Assembly: GCA_030601745.1 (NCBI GenBank)
Contig: JAUWBI010000028.1
Location: 1-39,252 of the forward strand
DNA length: 39,252 nucleotides
Reading direction: 5' to 3'
Origin: Phycisphaerae bacterium
GTDB lineage: Bacteria > Planctomycetota > Phycisphaerae > Sedimentisphaerales > Anaerobacaceae
Shown here piece by piece: positions 15,842 through 24,183 of the stretch. The first letter of the stretch is position 1. The number at the start of each line of letters is the position of its first letter. Both the position numbers and the translations under genes were made by a program. The notes beneath the pieces are model-generated. The model saw nothing but the letters and a program-made list of their open reading frames with translations. It made no database searches and was not told the DNA's origin.

Positions 15842-17158
15842 TTACAATTTGCTAATTGTCAAACCCGTATGCATCTTCGGATAGAAGAAAGTTGACTTTT
15901 GCGGCATTTTTTCACCGGCAGCGGTGACCATCTGTATCTGTTGCATCTTTGTCGGGTTAACAAAAAACACCACTTGTTTTTGCCCGATGTCAACTTTTTT
16001 AATTGATTCGTCGACCGCGCTGCCGACGTCCTTTATATATTCGATGTTGCTGCCGGCTGCGAGTTCTTCTTCGCCGATACCCAAGAGTTTTTCCAGAATC
16101 AATTTGTGCAGCACTGAAACGTCAAGCGACCTCCAGGGTCGGCTCATATCCGGGACTGCAGAATCCACTGCTTGTTTGTTCTTCAGCACAGCCATGTAGA
16201 AGGCATTGTCACCGCCGTAAATCCCGAATACGTTTTCGTCATTATCACACTCGGACTTCATTTGTGCGAAAAGCTTTTGCTTCGCCTCGGCCTTGGCAGG
16301 TGGCGAATCAAACGCATATTCAGTAATTTCAAAGTTTTCTCGCAGAGCAGTGATTAACTTTTCGAGGTTGAAGTCTTCGAGGTCGCCGACAAGCCGATGC
16401 GTGGCGAGGATAGTTAATCCATCCTGGCGGATATTGACAAAGCCGGTCATTTGATATACCGCCGCGGGGTTGGCAGTCTCTTTGTAGTAGTTTAGAGCCG
16501 TCTCGTAGCGATGATGGCCATCGGCTATGATGCAGCTTTTATCGAGCATCATCTTCGTGATTGCATCGATGTTCTCTTCAGCGGTTATTGCGAAGAGCCG
16601 GTGCCGAACATCTTGTTCGTCAACAAAGTTAATGAGCGGTTTTTGGCTGGAGGTTTCTTCAATGATTTTGTCGGCGACGTTTTGCTCATCTTCATAGAGC
16701 ATAAAAACGAGACCGAACTTTGCAACGGTTGCCCTCTTGAGGTTCAGCCGGTCTATTTTGGGCTCTTCGAGGGTTTCTTCGTGAGGTCTTACCCGCCAGG
16801 GCGGGCCGAATTCCTCAAGCTTAGCTAAAGCAACAAAGCTGTTGCGACGGAAATTACAGCCGCTTATTTGGAAATCCTGCACATAAGCATAAATGGCTTC
16901 GGCCCGGTCCTGTTTTAAGACGCCTTTTTTTATCCAGGTATCAAGGTAGTCGGCCGCCCGTGTGTACTGATTGTTGTCAGCGTTATCAGAAGTAGTCGTT
17001 TTTCCTTTTATTATCCGCACGATATTGTATTTGCTTTTTTTATAGAGCTGCTGCTGCTGTGCAGGGCTTAAACAATCGTAAGGCGGAGCAATGCAGCTAC
17101 CCACATCGCCAACCACGCCGGCGTCGAACCTAAATGCTTTGAACGGCTTGATTTCCAT
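15842..17158 (-). CDS. DUF1015 family protein
   Basis: 438 residues, normal for the family. Recognisable parts are the N-terminal IKPFKAFRFDAGVVGDVG and SCIAPPYDCLS, RPHEETLEEPKIDRLNL near residue 125, the invariant ADGHHRYETALNYY (about 212-225), and the late DNAFYMAVLK stretch. The family has no established activity that I can state with certainty; it frequently neighbours serine-pathway genes (serA or class V aminotransferases), which is the case here. The region right before the ATG is a repeat array (17160-17199) rather than a Shine-Dalgarno, so translation initiation may be weak or unusual. No signal peptide; cytoplasmic. Confidence 0.88.
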   Translation of the reverse strand: MEIKPFKAFRFDAGVVGDVGSCIAPPYDCLSPAQQQQLYKKSKYNIVRIIKGKTTTSDNADNNQYTRAADYLDTWIKKGVLKQDRAEAIYAYVQDFQISGCNFRRNSFVALAKLEEFGPPWRVRPHEETLEEPKIDRLNLKRATVAKFGLVFMLYEDEQNVADKIIEETSSQKPLINFVDEQDVRHRLFAITAEENIDAITKMMLDKSCIIADGHHRYETALNYYKETANPAAVYQMTGFVNIRQDGLTILATHRLVGDLEDFNLEKLITALRENFEITEYAFDSPPAKAEAKQKLFAQMKSECDNDENVFGIYGGDNAFYMAVLKNKQAVDSAVPDMSRPWRSLDVSVLHKLILEKLLGIGEEELAAGSNIEYIKDVGSAVDESIKKVDIGQKQVVFFVNPTKMQQIQMVTAAGEKMPQKSTFFYPKMHTGLTISKL

Positions 17159-17159
17159 A

Positions 17160-17199
17160 TTCGTGACTCGATGCTCGATACTCGCAACTCGCTACTTCG
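17160..17199. repeat. CTCGATACTCG-type word array abutting the DUF1015 start
   Basis: Units of 8-9 bases such as ACTCGATGCTCGATACTCGC, directly adjoining the DUF1015 ATG and displacing any Shine-Dalgarno. Related words occur at 23706-23775 and 26861-26903. The remaining ~170 bases to the nagA stop contain an AT-rich stretch and a TTCCCACTTTGC element at 17301-17340. Confidence 0.6.
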
Positions 17200-17367
17200 G
17201 ATTCACTTATAAGATTGCCAAAATTGCGAAAGTGCGAATAATACTAAAAGCGCGGCAAATTGTCAAATATGAAGATGATATGCTTTTCCCGAAAGGGGGT
17301 TGTTCCCACTTTGCCATGATTCATTTTGCCCGGCACCCCGACTTGCCGGGTCGCAAATGGGAAGAAG

Positions 17368-18516
17368 TTATTCTGGGAATACGATTTTGCCGGCGACAAT
17401 GGTTGTGTGGACTGAGCAGTCGGGGTCGAGCAGAACCAGGTCAGCGTCTTTTCCGGGGGCGATAGAGCCCTTTTTATCTTCGAGGCCCAACAATCCGGCT
17501 GGGTTTTGAGTAACGGTTTTGATGGCCACATCAAAGGGGCAATCAGTAAATGCTATGAATCTTTTCAAGAGTTGATTCAGACCGAGGGCGGTACCGATTA
17601 AGGTGCCATCTTTGTATCTTGCGGCTCCATCTGCGGATTCGTATTCGATGCCGTTATAGAGATATTTTCCGTCACCAAGTCCGAGTGCCTGCATGCCATC
17701 GGTGATTGGTATAATACGCTTCGGGCCGAGTGTTTCAAAAGCAAATTTTAGAACGGCTGGGTGTATGTGGACACCATCGCAGATGAGCTGGGCGGTTATG
17801 TGTTTTGTCTGAAAGATGGCGATGAGCGGGCCGGGTGAGCGATGGTGGACTGACGGCATTGCGTTGAATAAATGTGTTACGTGTGAGATGCCGGCGTTGA
17901 AGCCATCGAGGGTTTGTTCGTATGTGGCGTTGGAGTGGCCGAAAGAGGCGATAATCCTTGAGTTAACGAGGCGCTGGATTATCTGCCGGCTGTCGGGCGA
18001 TTCGGGTGCGATTGTCATCATTCGGAGGTGGCCGTTTGCGATATCCATAATTTTATCGAGAACCTTCAAGGATGGGGGGCATATAGATTGGGGCAGGACC
18101 ATTCCTTTTTTTTCGAGTGAGATAAATGGGCCTTCAAGATGAATGCCAAGTAAATTTGCGCCGCCGAGGTCGCGGTTTACGTATTGGGCGGCAAGGGTGA
18201 GGTGCTGATTTTCCCGGTTTGGTTTAAATACGGTTGTGGCGAGGAAGCTCGTGGTTCCAAAGCGTGCACAAGTTCGTGATATCGCTTTCAGGGCTTCAGG
18301 GGTCGCATCGAGTATGTCGGCGCCGCCTGCTCCCTGGATATGAACGTCAATAAAGCCGGGGGCAATTATGCGACCCTGAGCATCGAGTACATTGTCACAT
18401 CTGGCAGAGGGATTGACCTGGGTGATGATACCATTTTCAATGAGAATGGAAGTGGTTTGTTCATCGTCCGTGGCATTGAAGAGTCTGCAATTGGTTATAA
18501 GCAGTTTTTGTGACAT
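17368..18516 (-). CDS. nagA: N-acetylglucosamine-6-phosphate deacetylase
   Basis: Removes acetate from GlcNAc-6-phosphate to give glucosamine-6-phosphate, in cytoplasmic amino-sugar catabolism and peptidoglycan recycling. 382 residues, a normal length. Amidohydrolase-fold motifs: APGFIDVHIQGAGGAD (52-67), GIHLEGPFIS with the metal-ligand Glu, FGHSNATYEQ and VTHLFNAM with the metal-ligand histidines, GVHIHPAVLKF, and ITDGMQALGLGDG with the catalytic Asp. Start ATG at 18514-18516 has AGGGA about 10 bases upstream. No nagB or sugar transporter is visible next to it, so it appears isolated from the usual nag operon. Confidence 0.93.
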   Translation of the reverse strand: MSQKLLITNCRLFNATDDEQTTSILIENGIITQVNPSARCDNVLDAQGRIIAPGFIDVHIQGAGGADILDATPEALKAISRTCARFGTTSFLATTVFKPNRENQHLTLAAQYVNRDLGGANLLGIHLEGPFISLEKKGMVLPQSICPPSLKVLDKIMDIANGHLRMMTIAPESPDSRQIIQRLVNSRIIASFGHSNATYEQTLDGFNAGISHVTHLFNAMPSVHHRSPGPLIAIFQTKHITAQLICDGVHIHPAVLKFAFETLGPKRIIPITDGMQALGLGDGKYLYNGIEYESADGAARYKDGTLIGTALGLNQLLKRFIAFTDCPFDVAIKTVTQNPAGLLGLEDKKGSIAPGKDADLVLLDPDCSVHTTIVAGKIVFPE

Positions 18517-18532
18517 ATTGCTTTTTCCCTGT

Positions 18533-18583
18533 GTGACACGGGCTTCCAGCCCGTGCCAACACGGCCAGGATGGCCGTGCTACT
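18533..18583. repeat. Double-palindrome dispersed repeat upstream of nagA
   Basis: CACGGGCT-TCC-AGCCCGTG followed by CACGGCCA-GGA-TGGCCGTG: two adjacent strong hairpins. The same pair, reading ...AGCCCGTG and CACGGCCA-AGA-TGGCCGTG, sits at 32840-32913 between ribH and nusB. A REP/BIME-like family. Confidence 0.8.
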
Positions 18584-18642
18584 CAGATTTTCGCAAAAAC
18601 TATTCAGCTAAACAAATTTGAAAACACCGTGAAGTATCCGGG

Positions 18643-20130
18643 TTAGCCAGGTTTTTTGTGGGATTTTGGCTTTTTTTCGAGGTATTTGTTTATGGCAGCG
18701 GCGGCGATTCGGCCCTGACCCATTGCCAGGATTACGGTTGCGGCACCGAGGACGATGTCCCCGCCTGCATAAACGCCCTGCAATGAGGTTTTGCAGTTTT
18801 CATCGACGATGATATTGCCCCATTTGTTGAACTGAAGGCCTGGTGTGGTCTGGCGAATCAGCGGATTTGCAATATTGCCGATAGCTATAATTACGGTGTC
18901 AACATCGAGCTGAAATTCCGAGCCTTCTATGGGGATGGGCCTGCATCGGCCGGATTCGTCCAGTTCACCGAGGCGATACTTTAGACATTCGATAGCAGTT
19001 ACGTGGCTGTTCTGGTCGCCGATTATCCGCTTTGGACTTTGCAATATGTGAAATTCGATGCCTTCTTCCTTTGCGTGGTGGACTTCCTCAATTCGAGCGG
19101 GCATTTCCTTTTCGGTTCTGCGATAAACCAGATAGACCTTTTCGGCTCCGAGTCTGAGGGCTGTTCTGGCGGAGTCCATAGTGACGTTGCCGCCGCCAAT
19201 GACGGCGACTTTTTTTGAGAGTGCGATTGGGGTATCGGCACCTTTGCCGAAGTCGTATGCCTTCATAAGATTTGCACGCGTGAGGTATTCATTTGCACTA
19301 TATACACCAACAAGGGACTCGCCTTCGATACCCATAAATCTGGGCAGGCCGGCTCCGACGCCGATATAGACCGCCTCGAAGCCATCTTCTTTCATCAATT
19401 GCTCTATGGTTCTTGTTCTGCCTACGATGAAGTTGCAGACAATTTTAACACCCATTTTGGTGAGGACATCAATTTCCTTCTGGACGATGGCTTTGGGGAG
19501 CCGAAATTCGGGGATTCCGTAAACCATTACGCCGCCCGGTTTGTGGAAGGCCTCAAATATAGTAACATCGTGTCCTGCTTTTCTGGTATCAGCGGCAGCG
19601 ACGATGCCGCCGGGGCCTGAGCCGATTATGGCGACTTTTATTCCAGTCTCAGGTGCAACGGCAGGGGCGCCGCCTTCGTTTTGGTCGATGTCGGCGGCAA
19701 ATCTTTCCAGTCGGCCGATTGAAACTGCTTTACCGACGTCCTTGAATTTTAAGCCGACGGTGCATTTTTGCTGGCATTGGACTTCCTGCGGGCATACCCG
19801 GCCACAGACGGCGGGCAGGAGCGAGTTCTCCCTGATGATGACTAAAGCTTTCTTAAAGTCGCCATCAGCAATGGCAGCTATAAAATCCTGTATCCTTATC
19901 TGGACCGGACAGCCCTCAATGCAGGGGGCGTTTTTGCACTGGAGACATCGCATAGCTTCGAGTCGGGCGTGGGTTTCGGTATAGCCGGTCGCCACTTCGT
20001 TGACGTTGCTTGTTCTTTCGACGGGGTCCTGTTCGGGCATATCCTGAGGGGGGATTTTGTACCTGTCGGCGGGTTTGAGTTCGCCGGTTTTTTGCTTTTT
20101 TAGAAGTTGCTGTCTTTCTTTTTCCGTCAC
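18643..20130 (-). CDS. nfnB: NfnB/GltD-type NADPH oxidoreductase, large subunit of the NfnAB transhydrogenase
   Basis: 495 residues, homologous to the glutamate synthase small subunit. Two 4Fe-4S sites are seen in the N-terminal part: C62, C65, C70, C74 (CLQCKNAPCIEGCP) and C109, C113, C119, C123. Then an FAD motif (IIGSGPGGIVAAAD) and an NADPH motif (VIGGGNVTMDSART). Because the next gene upstream encodes the NfnA-type partner, the pair is best read as the electron-bifurcating NADH-dependent ferredoxin:NADP oxidoreductase, which balances NADH, NADPH and ferredoxin in anaerobes. The start is GTG (20128-20130) with AGGGA 9 bases upstream. A 220-base repeat-filled gap separates it from nfnA, where most genomes have the genes nearly touching. 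A stand-alone GltD-like role is the alternative. Confidence 0.88.
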   Translation of the reverse strand: MTEKERQQLLKKQKTGELKPADRYKIPPQDMPEQDPVERTSNVNEVATGYTETHARLEAMRCLQCKNAPCIEGCPVQIRIQDFIAAIADGDFKKALVIIRENSLLPAVCGRVCPQEVQCQQKCTVGLKFKDVGKAVSIGRLERFAADIDQNEGGAPAVAPETGIKVAIIGSGPGGIVAAADTRKAGHDVTIFEAFHKPGGVMVYGIPEFRLPKAIVQKEIDVLTKMGVKIVCNFIVGRTRTIEQLMKEDGFEAVYIGVGAGLPRFMGIEGESLVGVYSANEYLTRANLMKAYDFGKGADTPIALSKKVAVIGGGNVTMDSARTALRLGAEKVYLVYRRTEKEMPARIEEVHHAKEEGIEFHILQSPKRIIGDQNSHVTAIECLKYRLGELDESGRCRPIPIEGSEFQLDVDTVIIAIGNIANPLIRQTTPGLQFNKWGNIIVDENCKTSLQGVYAGGDIVLGAATVILAMGQGRIAAAAINKYLEKKPKSHKKPG

Positions 20131-20165
20131 GATAATGAGTCCCTAAACATTACTGGCACCAAGGG

Positions 20166-20306
20166 TAAATTCGAATACCGAATATCGAAATACGAAACAA
20201 ATTCGAAATTCGAATGTTCGAAACGTAAAATGCCATTGCGAGGAGCACAGCGACGAAGCAAATTCCTCGCTTAGGTTTGAGATTGCTTCGCTTCGCTTGC
20301 AATGAC
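20166..20306. repeat. Repeat block between nfnA and nfnB
   Basis: A TCGAATACCGAATATCG/AAATTCGAAATTCGAATG word array (20166-20226), then GCCATTGCGAGGAGCACAGC ... GCTTCGCTTGCAATGAC (20232-20306), which has an inverted, hairpin-capable outline. It occupies a spot that is normally a few bases long in nfn operons and may reduce read-through into nfnB. Confidence 0.65.
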
Positions 20307-20353
20307 TAAGTGTCATTTTTGTCACTTGAATTTGTTTCGGATTTCGGATTTTA

Positions 20354-21205
20354 TTATGCAAGGCCTATTTTGCATCTGTGTTTTTTATACTGTTCGTAGG
20401 CCTTTTTTTCCTGGTCTTTATAGGCATCCAATCTTTTCATCATCAAGTCGAAGTTTACTTTATGTCCGTCAAACTCCGGGCCGTCAACACAGACGAATTT
20501 TGGTTTGCCTTCAATTTCGACGCGGCAGCCGCCACACATACCGGTAGCATCAACCATAATGGTGTTGAGCGATACCTGTGTAGGGACGTTAAACTGCTTT
20601 GTTACCTCGCAGCAGTACTTCATCATTATAGCCGGGCCGATTACAAAGGCCTGGTCCGGCTTTTGGTCGCGCTGACAGAGTTCTTTTAGCGGTTCGGTTA
20701 CCAGGGCTTTCCGTCCGTATGAGCCGTCATCGGTTGTAACTATCAGCTCGTTACTTATCGGGGTGAATTCATCTTCGAGAATAAGCAAATCCTTGCTTCG
20801 TGCTCCGAGTATGCTGATGATTTTGTTGCCGGCTTTTTTCAGGGCCTTTGCGATAGGCAGTAAGGGGGCGTTGCCGATTCCGCCGCCTACACAAACGACG
20901 GTGCCAAAATTTTTTAGATGGGTAGGTTTGCCCAACGGTCCGACGACGTTGGCAATTTTCTCGCCTGCCTTCATATCAGCTAATTCTGCGGTGGTTTTGC
21001 CGACGCGCTGCCAAATCAGGCGGATAGTGCCCTTTTCGGGGTCGGCATCGGCGATTGTCAGAGGGATTCGCTCGCTGTATTCGCTATTTATGCTGATAAC
21101 GACAAACTGGCCTGGCTTTCCTGCCTGTGCAATAAGCGAGGCCTCGATTTCGGCGGTAAAGACGTTCTCGCTAAGCTTGCTTTTGGATACAATTTTGTGC
21201 GACAC
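20354..21205 (-). CDS. nfnA: NfnA-type FAD/NAD-binding [2Fe-2S] subunit (sulfide dehydrogenase/PyrK-like)
   Basis: 283 residues in the ferredoxin-reductase superfamily. FAD-binding part: GQFVVISINSEYSERIPLTIAD; NAD part: VCVGGGIGNAPLLPIAKAL. The C-terminal [2Fe-2S] site has the NfnA-specific set of one Asp and three Cys: D219, C224, C227, C239 (VDATGMCGGCR ... FVCVDGPEFDGH). With NfnB it bifurcates electrons from NADPH to NAD and ferredoxin or the reverse. GTG start at 21203-21205 with GGGGAAG about 9 bases before. It is upstream of nfnB in the same direction. A PyrK-like role is less likely because no pyrD lies nearby. Confidence 0.87.
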   Translation of the reverse strand: MSHKIVSKSKLSENVFTAEIEASLIAQAGKPGQFVVISINSEYSERIPLTIADADPEKGTIRLIWQRVGKTTAELADMKAGEKIANVVGPLGKPTHLKNFGTVVCVGGGIGNAPLLPIAKALKKAGNKIISILGARSKDLLILEDEFTPISNELIVTTDDGSYGRKALVTEPLKELCQRDQKPDQAFVIGPAIMMKYCCEVTKQFNVPTQVSLNTIMVDATGMCGGCRVEIEGKPKFVCVDGPEFDGHKVNFDLMMKRLDAYKDQEKKAYEQYKKHRCKIGLA

Positions 21206-21275
21206 CGTTTTTACTTCCCCAGCATAAAATTTCTAAAGATGGTTATTATTACGCTTAGCAGGTTGTATGTCAAGA

Positions 21276-21355
21276 ACCAGGGTATCAGGCAACCAAGGAA
21301 TCAGGAAATCAGGGAACCAGGGAATCAGGCCACCTGATAACCTGGTACCCTGTTA
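21276..21355. repeat. AACCAGGG/AATCAGG word array upstream of nfnA
   Basis: Units of about 8-9 bases (GGAATCAGG, AAATCAGGG, AACCAGGG) followed by TAATCCGCGTCTAATTC. It lies between the nfnA start and the scpA stop. The array includes an inverted CCTGATAACCTGG half, so a weak hairpin is possible. Confidence 0.6.
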
Positions 21356-21369
21356 ATCCGCGTCTAATT

Positions 21370-22365
21370 CTAATCTTTCTTTTGTGCCTTCCCTCGACTT
21401 CGCTCGGGATGGTGAGGGCTTCGACTGAGCTCAGCCGAACGTCTCTGTCGAACCATTTCGCGGCTAATTCTTTCTTTGTCTCTTTGTTGCTTTGTGTCTG
21501 GTTTACTTTTTGGCGGCAATTCAGAAATTGTCAGGGGGGGTGTTTTTTGCTGTTCGGTTTGAACAGAGTTCCGGTTGTCAGTCTCGGCGACGGCAAGGAT
21601 GGCCTTGCGGACAGCCTGTTCGGCAGGTTCATCAGTCAAGGGCCGTAAGTATATGGAAGACGAAGATGCCGGCTGTTTAGCCCAAATCAATCTTTCTCGA
21701 ACCAATTCCAAAAGTGCCAGGAACAATCCAATCATTACGACACGGTTAGCTCCGGACCCGAAGATACGTTCGAAACTCATCGGGCCTTCGGTCTGCAGGC
21801 GGTGCAAAATTTCTATCTGATACAAATCAATGGGCGTATCGTCCTTGATGTGACTTATGTCAAGACCCGCGCCGGTGGCCTTCATAATTGAGTCAAAGGC
21901 TTCGAGCAGGTCCCAGATGCCCACCTGTTCAATGTCGATCTGGGGCTCGGCGTCGGGTCTTAACCGCTCGATAATACTGTCGGGACGCGGGAAACGTTCT
22001 TTCTGTTTGTCGGCGGCGTCGCTGAGTAGATTAGCGGCGTCTTTGAACTTTTTGTATTCGAGGAGCTGACGGATAAGCTCTGCGCGGGGGTCGGCTAAAT
22101 CGTCGGCTCCGCCGAGGGCGGACTCAGGCTCTGCCTTCGGCAGGAGCATTGCGGATTTTATCTGCATCAGCGTTGCGGCCATTACTAAAAAGTTGCCGGC
22201 CAAATCAATGTCAAGACTCTTTAGCATTTCGATGTAGCGGATGTACTGGTCGGTTATTTTGGCGATGGAAATGTCGTAAATATCGACCTCATCCTTGCGG
22301 ACCAAATACAAAAGCAAATCCAAAGGCCCTGCAAAAATATCAAGATTTACGCGATAATCAGCCAA
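21370..22365 (-). CDS. scpA: Segregation and condensation protein A
   Basis: Kleisin subunit of the SMC-ScpA-ScpB condensin acting in chromosome organisation. N-terminal signature: YRVNLDIFAGPLDLLLYLVRKDEVDIYDI; then ITDQYIRYIEML and FLVMAATLMQIKSAMLLP, and a winged-helix-type C-terminal part (PMSFERIFGSGANRVVMIGLFLALLELVR). 331 residues, longer than usual (~250). The last ~25 residues (SAELSRSPHHPERSRGKAQ) are the translation of a dispersed DNA repeat at 21386-21455, so the tail is not native. The start codon is TTG, which immediately follows the TAA of the upstream DUF2007 gene with AGGAG 8 bases before it: translational coupling. No scpB is visible in this window. Confidence 0.9.
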   Translation of the reverse strand: MADYRVNLDIFAGPLDLLLYLVRKDEVDIYDISIAKITDQYIRYIEMLKSLDIDLAGNFLVMAATLMQIKSAMLLPKAEPESALGGADDLADPRAELIRQLLEYKKFKDAANLLSDAADKQKERFPRPDSIIERLRPDAEPQIDIEQVGIWDLLEAFDSIMKATGAGLDISHIKDDTPIDLYQIEILHRLQTEGPMSFERIFGSGANRVVMIGLFLALLELVRERLIWAKQPASSSSIYLRPLTDEPAEQAVRKAILAVAETDNRNSVQTEQQKTPPLTISELPPKSKPDTKQQRDKERISREMVRQRRSAELSRSPHHPERSRGKAQKKD

Positions 22366-22593
22366 TTATTGCTCCTGTTTTCCCTGGGATTCCAGAATTT
22401 CCCGTGCTTTCTGTGCCTGGCTTTCAAAAGTTTGCAGTTTTAGATCGGCGAGGGCAGGCAGGCCGGAATATATATTCGCCACATTCTGGCCGGTTACTAC
22501 CGATTTAATTCCAAAATCATCGAGCAACTGCTTTGCTAAATCAGCTTCAATGTAATCTGCGAACTGTGCAATTGTAACGAGCTTATCAGCCAT
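22366..22593 (-). CDS. DUF2007 small protein
   Basis: 75 residues matching the DUF2007 (putative signal-transducing) pattern: KLVTIAQFADYIEADLAKQLL, then DFGIKSVVTGQNVANIYSGLPALADLKL and a final amphipathic helix. The family is a small ferredoxin-like alpha/beta fold of unknown role. It is wedged between trpS (stop 2 bases before its ATG) and scpA (TTG starts right after its TAA), so all three are one translationally coupled operon. No strong Shine-Dalgarno of its own, consistent with coupling to trpS. Confidence 0.82.
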   Translation of the reverse strand: MADKLVTIAQFADYIEADLAKQLLDDFGIKSVVTGQNVANIYSGLPALADLKLQTFESQAQKAREILESQGKQEQ

Positions 22594-22595
22594 AA

Positions 22596-23561
22596 TTACT
22601 TTCTCAATCCAACAGCCTGGCGGGCTTTTTCGAGCGTTTCTCGGGCTACGGCTTTTGCGCGCTTAGCACCGTCGGCAAGGACTTCTTTGACATAGTCGAT
22701 ATTATTTTCAAGCTCGGTTCTTTTTTGTCGGAACGGCTTGAAATAATCTATCAGCAGTTCAGCGAGACGTTTTTTGGCCTCGCTGTAGCCCATACCGCCA
22801 TTTCGGTATCTGTTTTCCCACCCGGCTAACTCGTCCGAGGAGGCGACCAACTTCAAAAACGCAAAGACGTTGCATTTGTCAGGGTTTTTGGGCTCCTCGA
22901 CCGGCGTGGAGTCGGTAACGATACGCATAATTTTTTTTCTGACACTTTCTTCGGGCTCGAATATCTCAATGGTATTTCCATAGCTTTTGCTCATTTTTTG
23001 TCCATCGGTGCCGGGGACAACAGCGACCTGCTCGATGATGTGCTCAGCAGGCAAAGTGAAGACCTCGCCATAGGCGTTGTTGAAGCGGGCTGCGATATCG
23101 CGAGTAACCTCGATGTGCTGTTTCTGGTCGGCGCCGACGGGGACAAGGTCGCTTTTGTAAATAAGGATGTCGGCGGCCTGAAGGACAGGGTATGCGAACA
23201 AGCCGTGATTGGGACTGATGCCCTGAGCGACTTTTTCCTTGTAGCTTGTGCAGCGATGCAAAAGGCCCATCGGGGTTACACAGGAAAGGAGCCAGGTGAG
23301 TTCGGTAACTTCGGGCACATCGGATTGGCGCCAGAAGACGGTTTTTTCGGTATCGAGTCCCAGAGCGATATAATCCATTGTGACGTCAAGGGTATGCCGA
23401 GCAACATCGGCTGGTGAAGGGTTACTGGTAAGGGCGTGATAGTCGGCGATGAAATAAAAACAATCGTGCTCGGCCTGGAGCTGGAGATGCTGGCGCATTG
23501 CGCCGAAAAAGTTGCCTATATGAAGTCGGCCGGACGGCTGTATGCCTGAAAGAACCCTCAA
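22596..23561 (-). CDS. trpS: Tryptophanyl-tRNA synthetase
   Basis: Charges tRNA-Trp. Class I synthetase with the HIGH-like HIGN at residues 14-17 (SGIQPSGRLHIGNFFGA) and KMSKS at 189-193; YFIADYHALT and PVLQAADILIYKSDLVPVGADQKQH are typical TrpRS segments. 321 residues is a normal length. The start is TTG at 23559-23561 with AGGAG 8-9 bases upstream, and the protein then begins directly at the family N-terminus. First gene of the trpS-DUF2007-scpA operon. Confidence 0.95.
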   Translation of the reverse strand: MRVLSGIQPSGRLHIGNFFGAMRQHLQLQAEHDCFYFIADYHALTSNPSPADVARHTLDVTMDYIALGLDTEKTVFWRQSDVPEVTELTWLLSCVTPMGLLHRCTSYKEKVAQGISPNHGLFAYPVLQAADILIYKSDLVPVGADQKQHIEVTRDIAARFNNAYGEVFTLPAEHIIEQVAVVPGTDGQKMSKSYGNTIEIFEPEESVRKKIMRIVTDSTPVEEPKNPDKCNVFAFLKLVASSDELAGWENRYRNGGMGYSEAKKRLAELLIDYFKPFRQKRTELENNIDYVKEVLADGAKRAKAVARETLEKARQAVGLRK

Positions 23562-23705
23562 AATTAAGCTCCTGATAGCAAAAACACGAAAATATTCTGG
23601 AGAGAACCCATTTGCGGGGTGCCCTGCAACAAATCACAAAACGGAATCCCTGGAAATTTTGCGCAAAGATAACAGCACCGGAGGCAGATGTCAAGGATTT
23701 TGCAC

Positions 23706-23775
23706 ATAGCTCGATACTCATTACTCGATTCTCGATATTCGACGGGCATCGAGCATGTGGCATCGAGGGTCGAGA
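23706..23775. repeat. ACTCGAT/CATCGAG word array
   Basis: AGCTCGATACTCATTACTCG and GGCATCGAGCATGTGGCATC type words with 8-10-base spacing, upstream of trpS. The interval 23562-23855 holds no credible gene. Confidence 0.6.
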
Positions 23776-23855
23776 ACGAATCGTCGCTCTTTCTGCGCAC
23801 CGCAAGCGAACAAAGATAAGGTTTGGGAACCTCTGAAGAACCGGCTCTCTATAAC

Positions 23856-24107
23856 TTACTTCCTGCCGAGGGACCTCATATACTTCTTTGACTTGCGAAG
23901 TCCCATTCTGGATGCTTTCTTTTTTACTGTATCGGTTTTGCGTCCGAGCTCCGCAGCTATCTTAGAAGTGGGGTTGGTCGGGAAAAGCTTTTTGAGCAGA
24001 TTGACTTCGGCTTTTGTCCAGAGGCCTTTAGCGGCTCTTTTTCTTTTCGGGGCTTTTTTCTTCTTTGCGACCTTTTTCTTCTTCGCAACTTTCTTTTTCT
24101 TTGCCAT
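23856..24107 (-). CDS. Lysine-rich tail plus Myb/SANT-like helix-turn-helix protein
   Basis: 83 residues. The first ~25 are almost only Lys, Arg and Ala in repeated AKKKKV/AKKKK units, like histone H1 or bacterial Hc1 tails. Residues ~28-75 (LWTKAEVNLLKKLFPTNPTS, then KIAAELGRKTDTVKKKASRMGL) look like a Myb/SANT or GcrA-like three-helix DNA-binding fold. Probably a small nucleoid or chromatin-like protein. I chose the ATG at 24105-24107, which has AAGGAAG about 7 bases before it; an upstream in-frame start would add 35 residues that look like leader. Its nearest promoter is at 24184-24212. Role inferred from composition. Confidence 0.75.
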   Translation of the reverse strand: MAKKKKVAKKKKVAKKKKAPKRKRAAKGLWTKAEVNLLKKLFPTNPTSKIAAELGRKTDTVKKKASRMGLRKSKKYMRSLGRK

Positions 24108-24183
24108 TTTGTTGCTTCCTTTCGTTAAATGGTACGTGGTTAAATTTGTCCCTCTATTTTGGCATTGCAGCCACTTGAAGTAT

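Noticed and set aside
18643..20130. Glutamate synthase small subunit as the main role
   Set aside because: No gltB-type large subunit nearby, while an NfnA-type partner lies just upstream; NfnB is the better reading.
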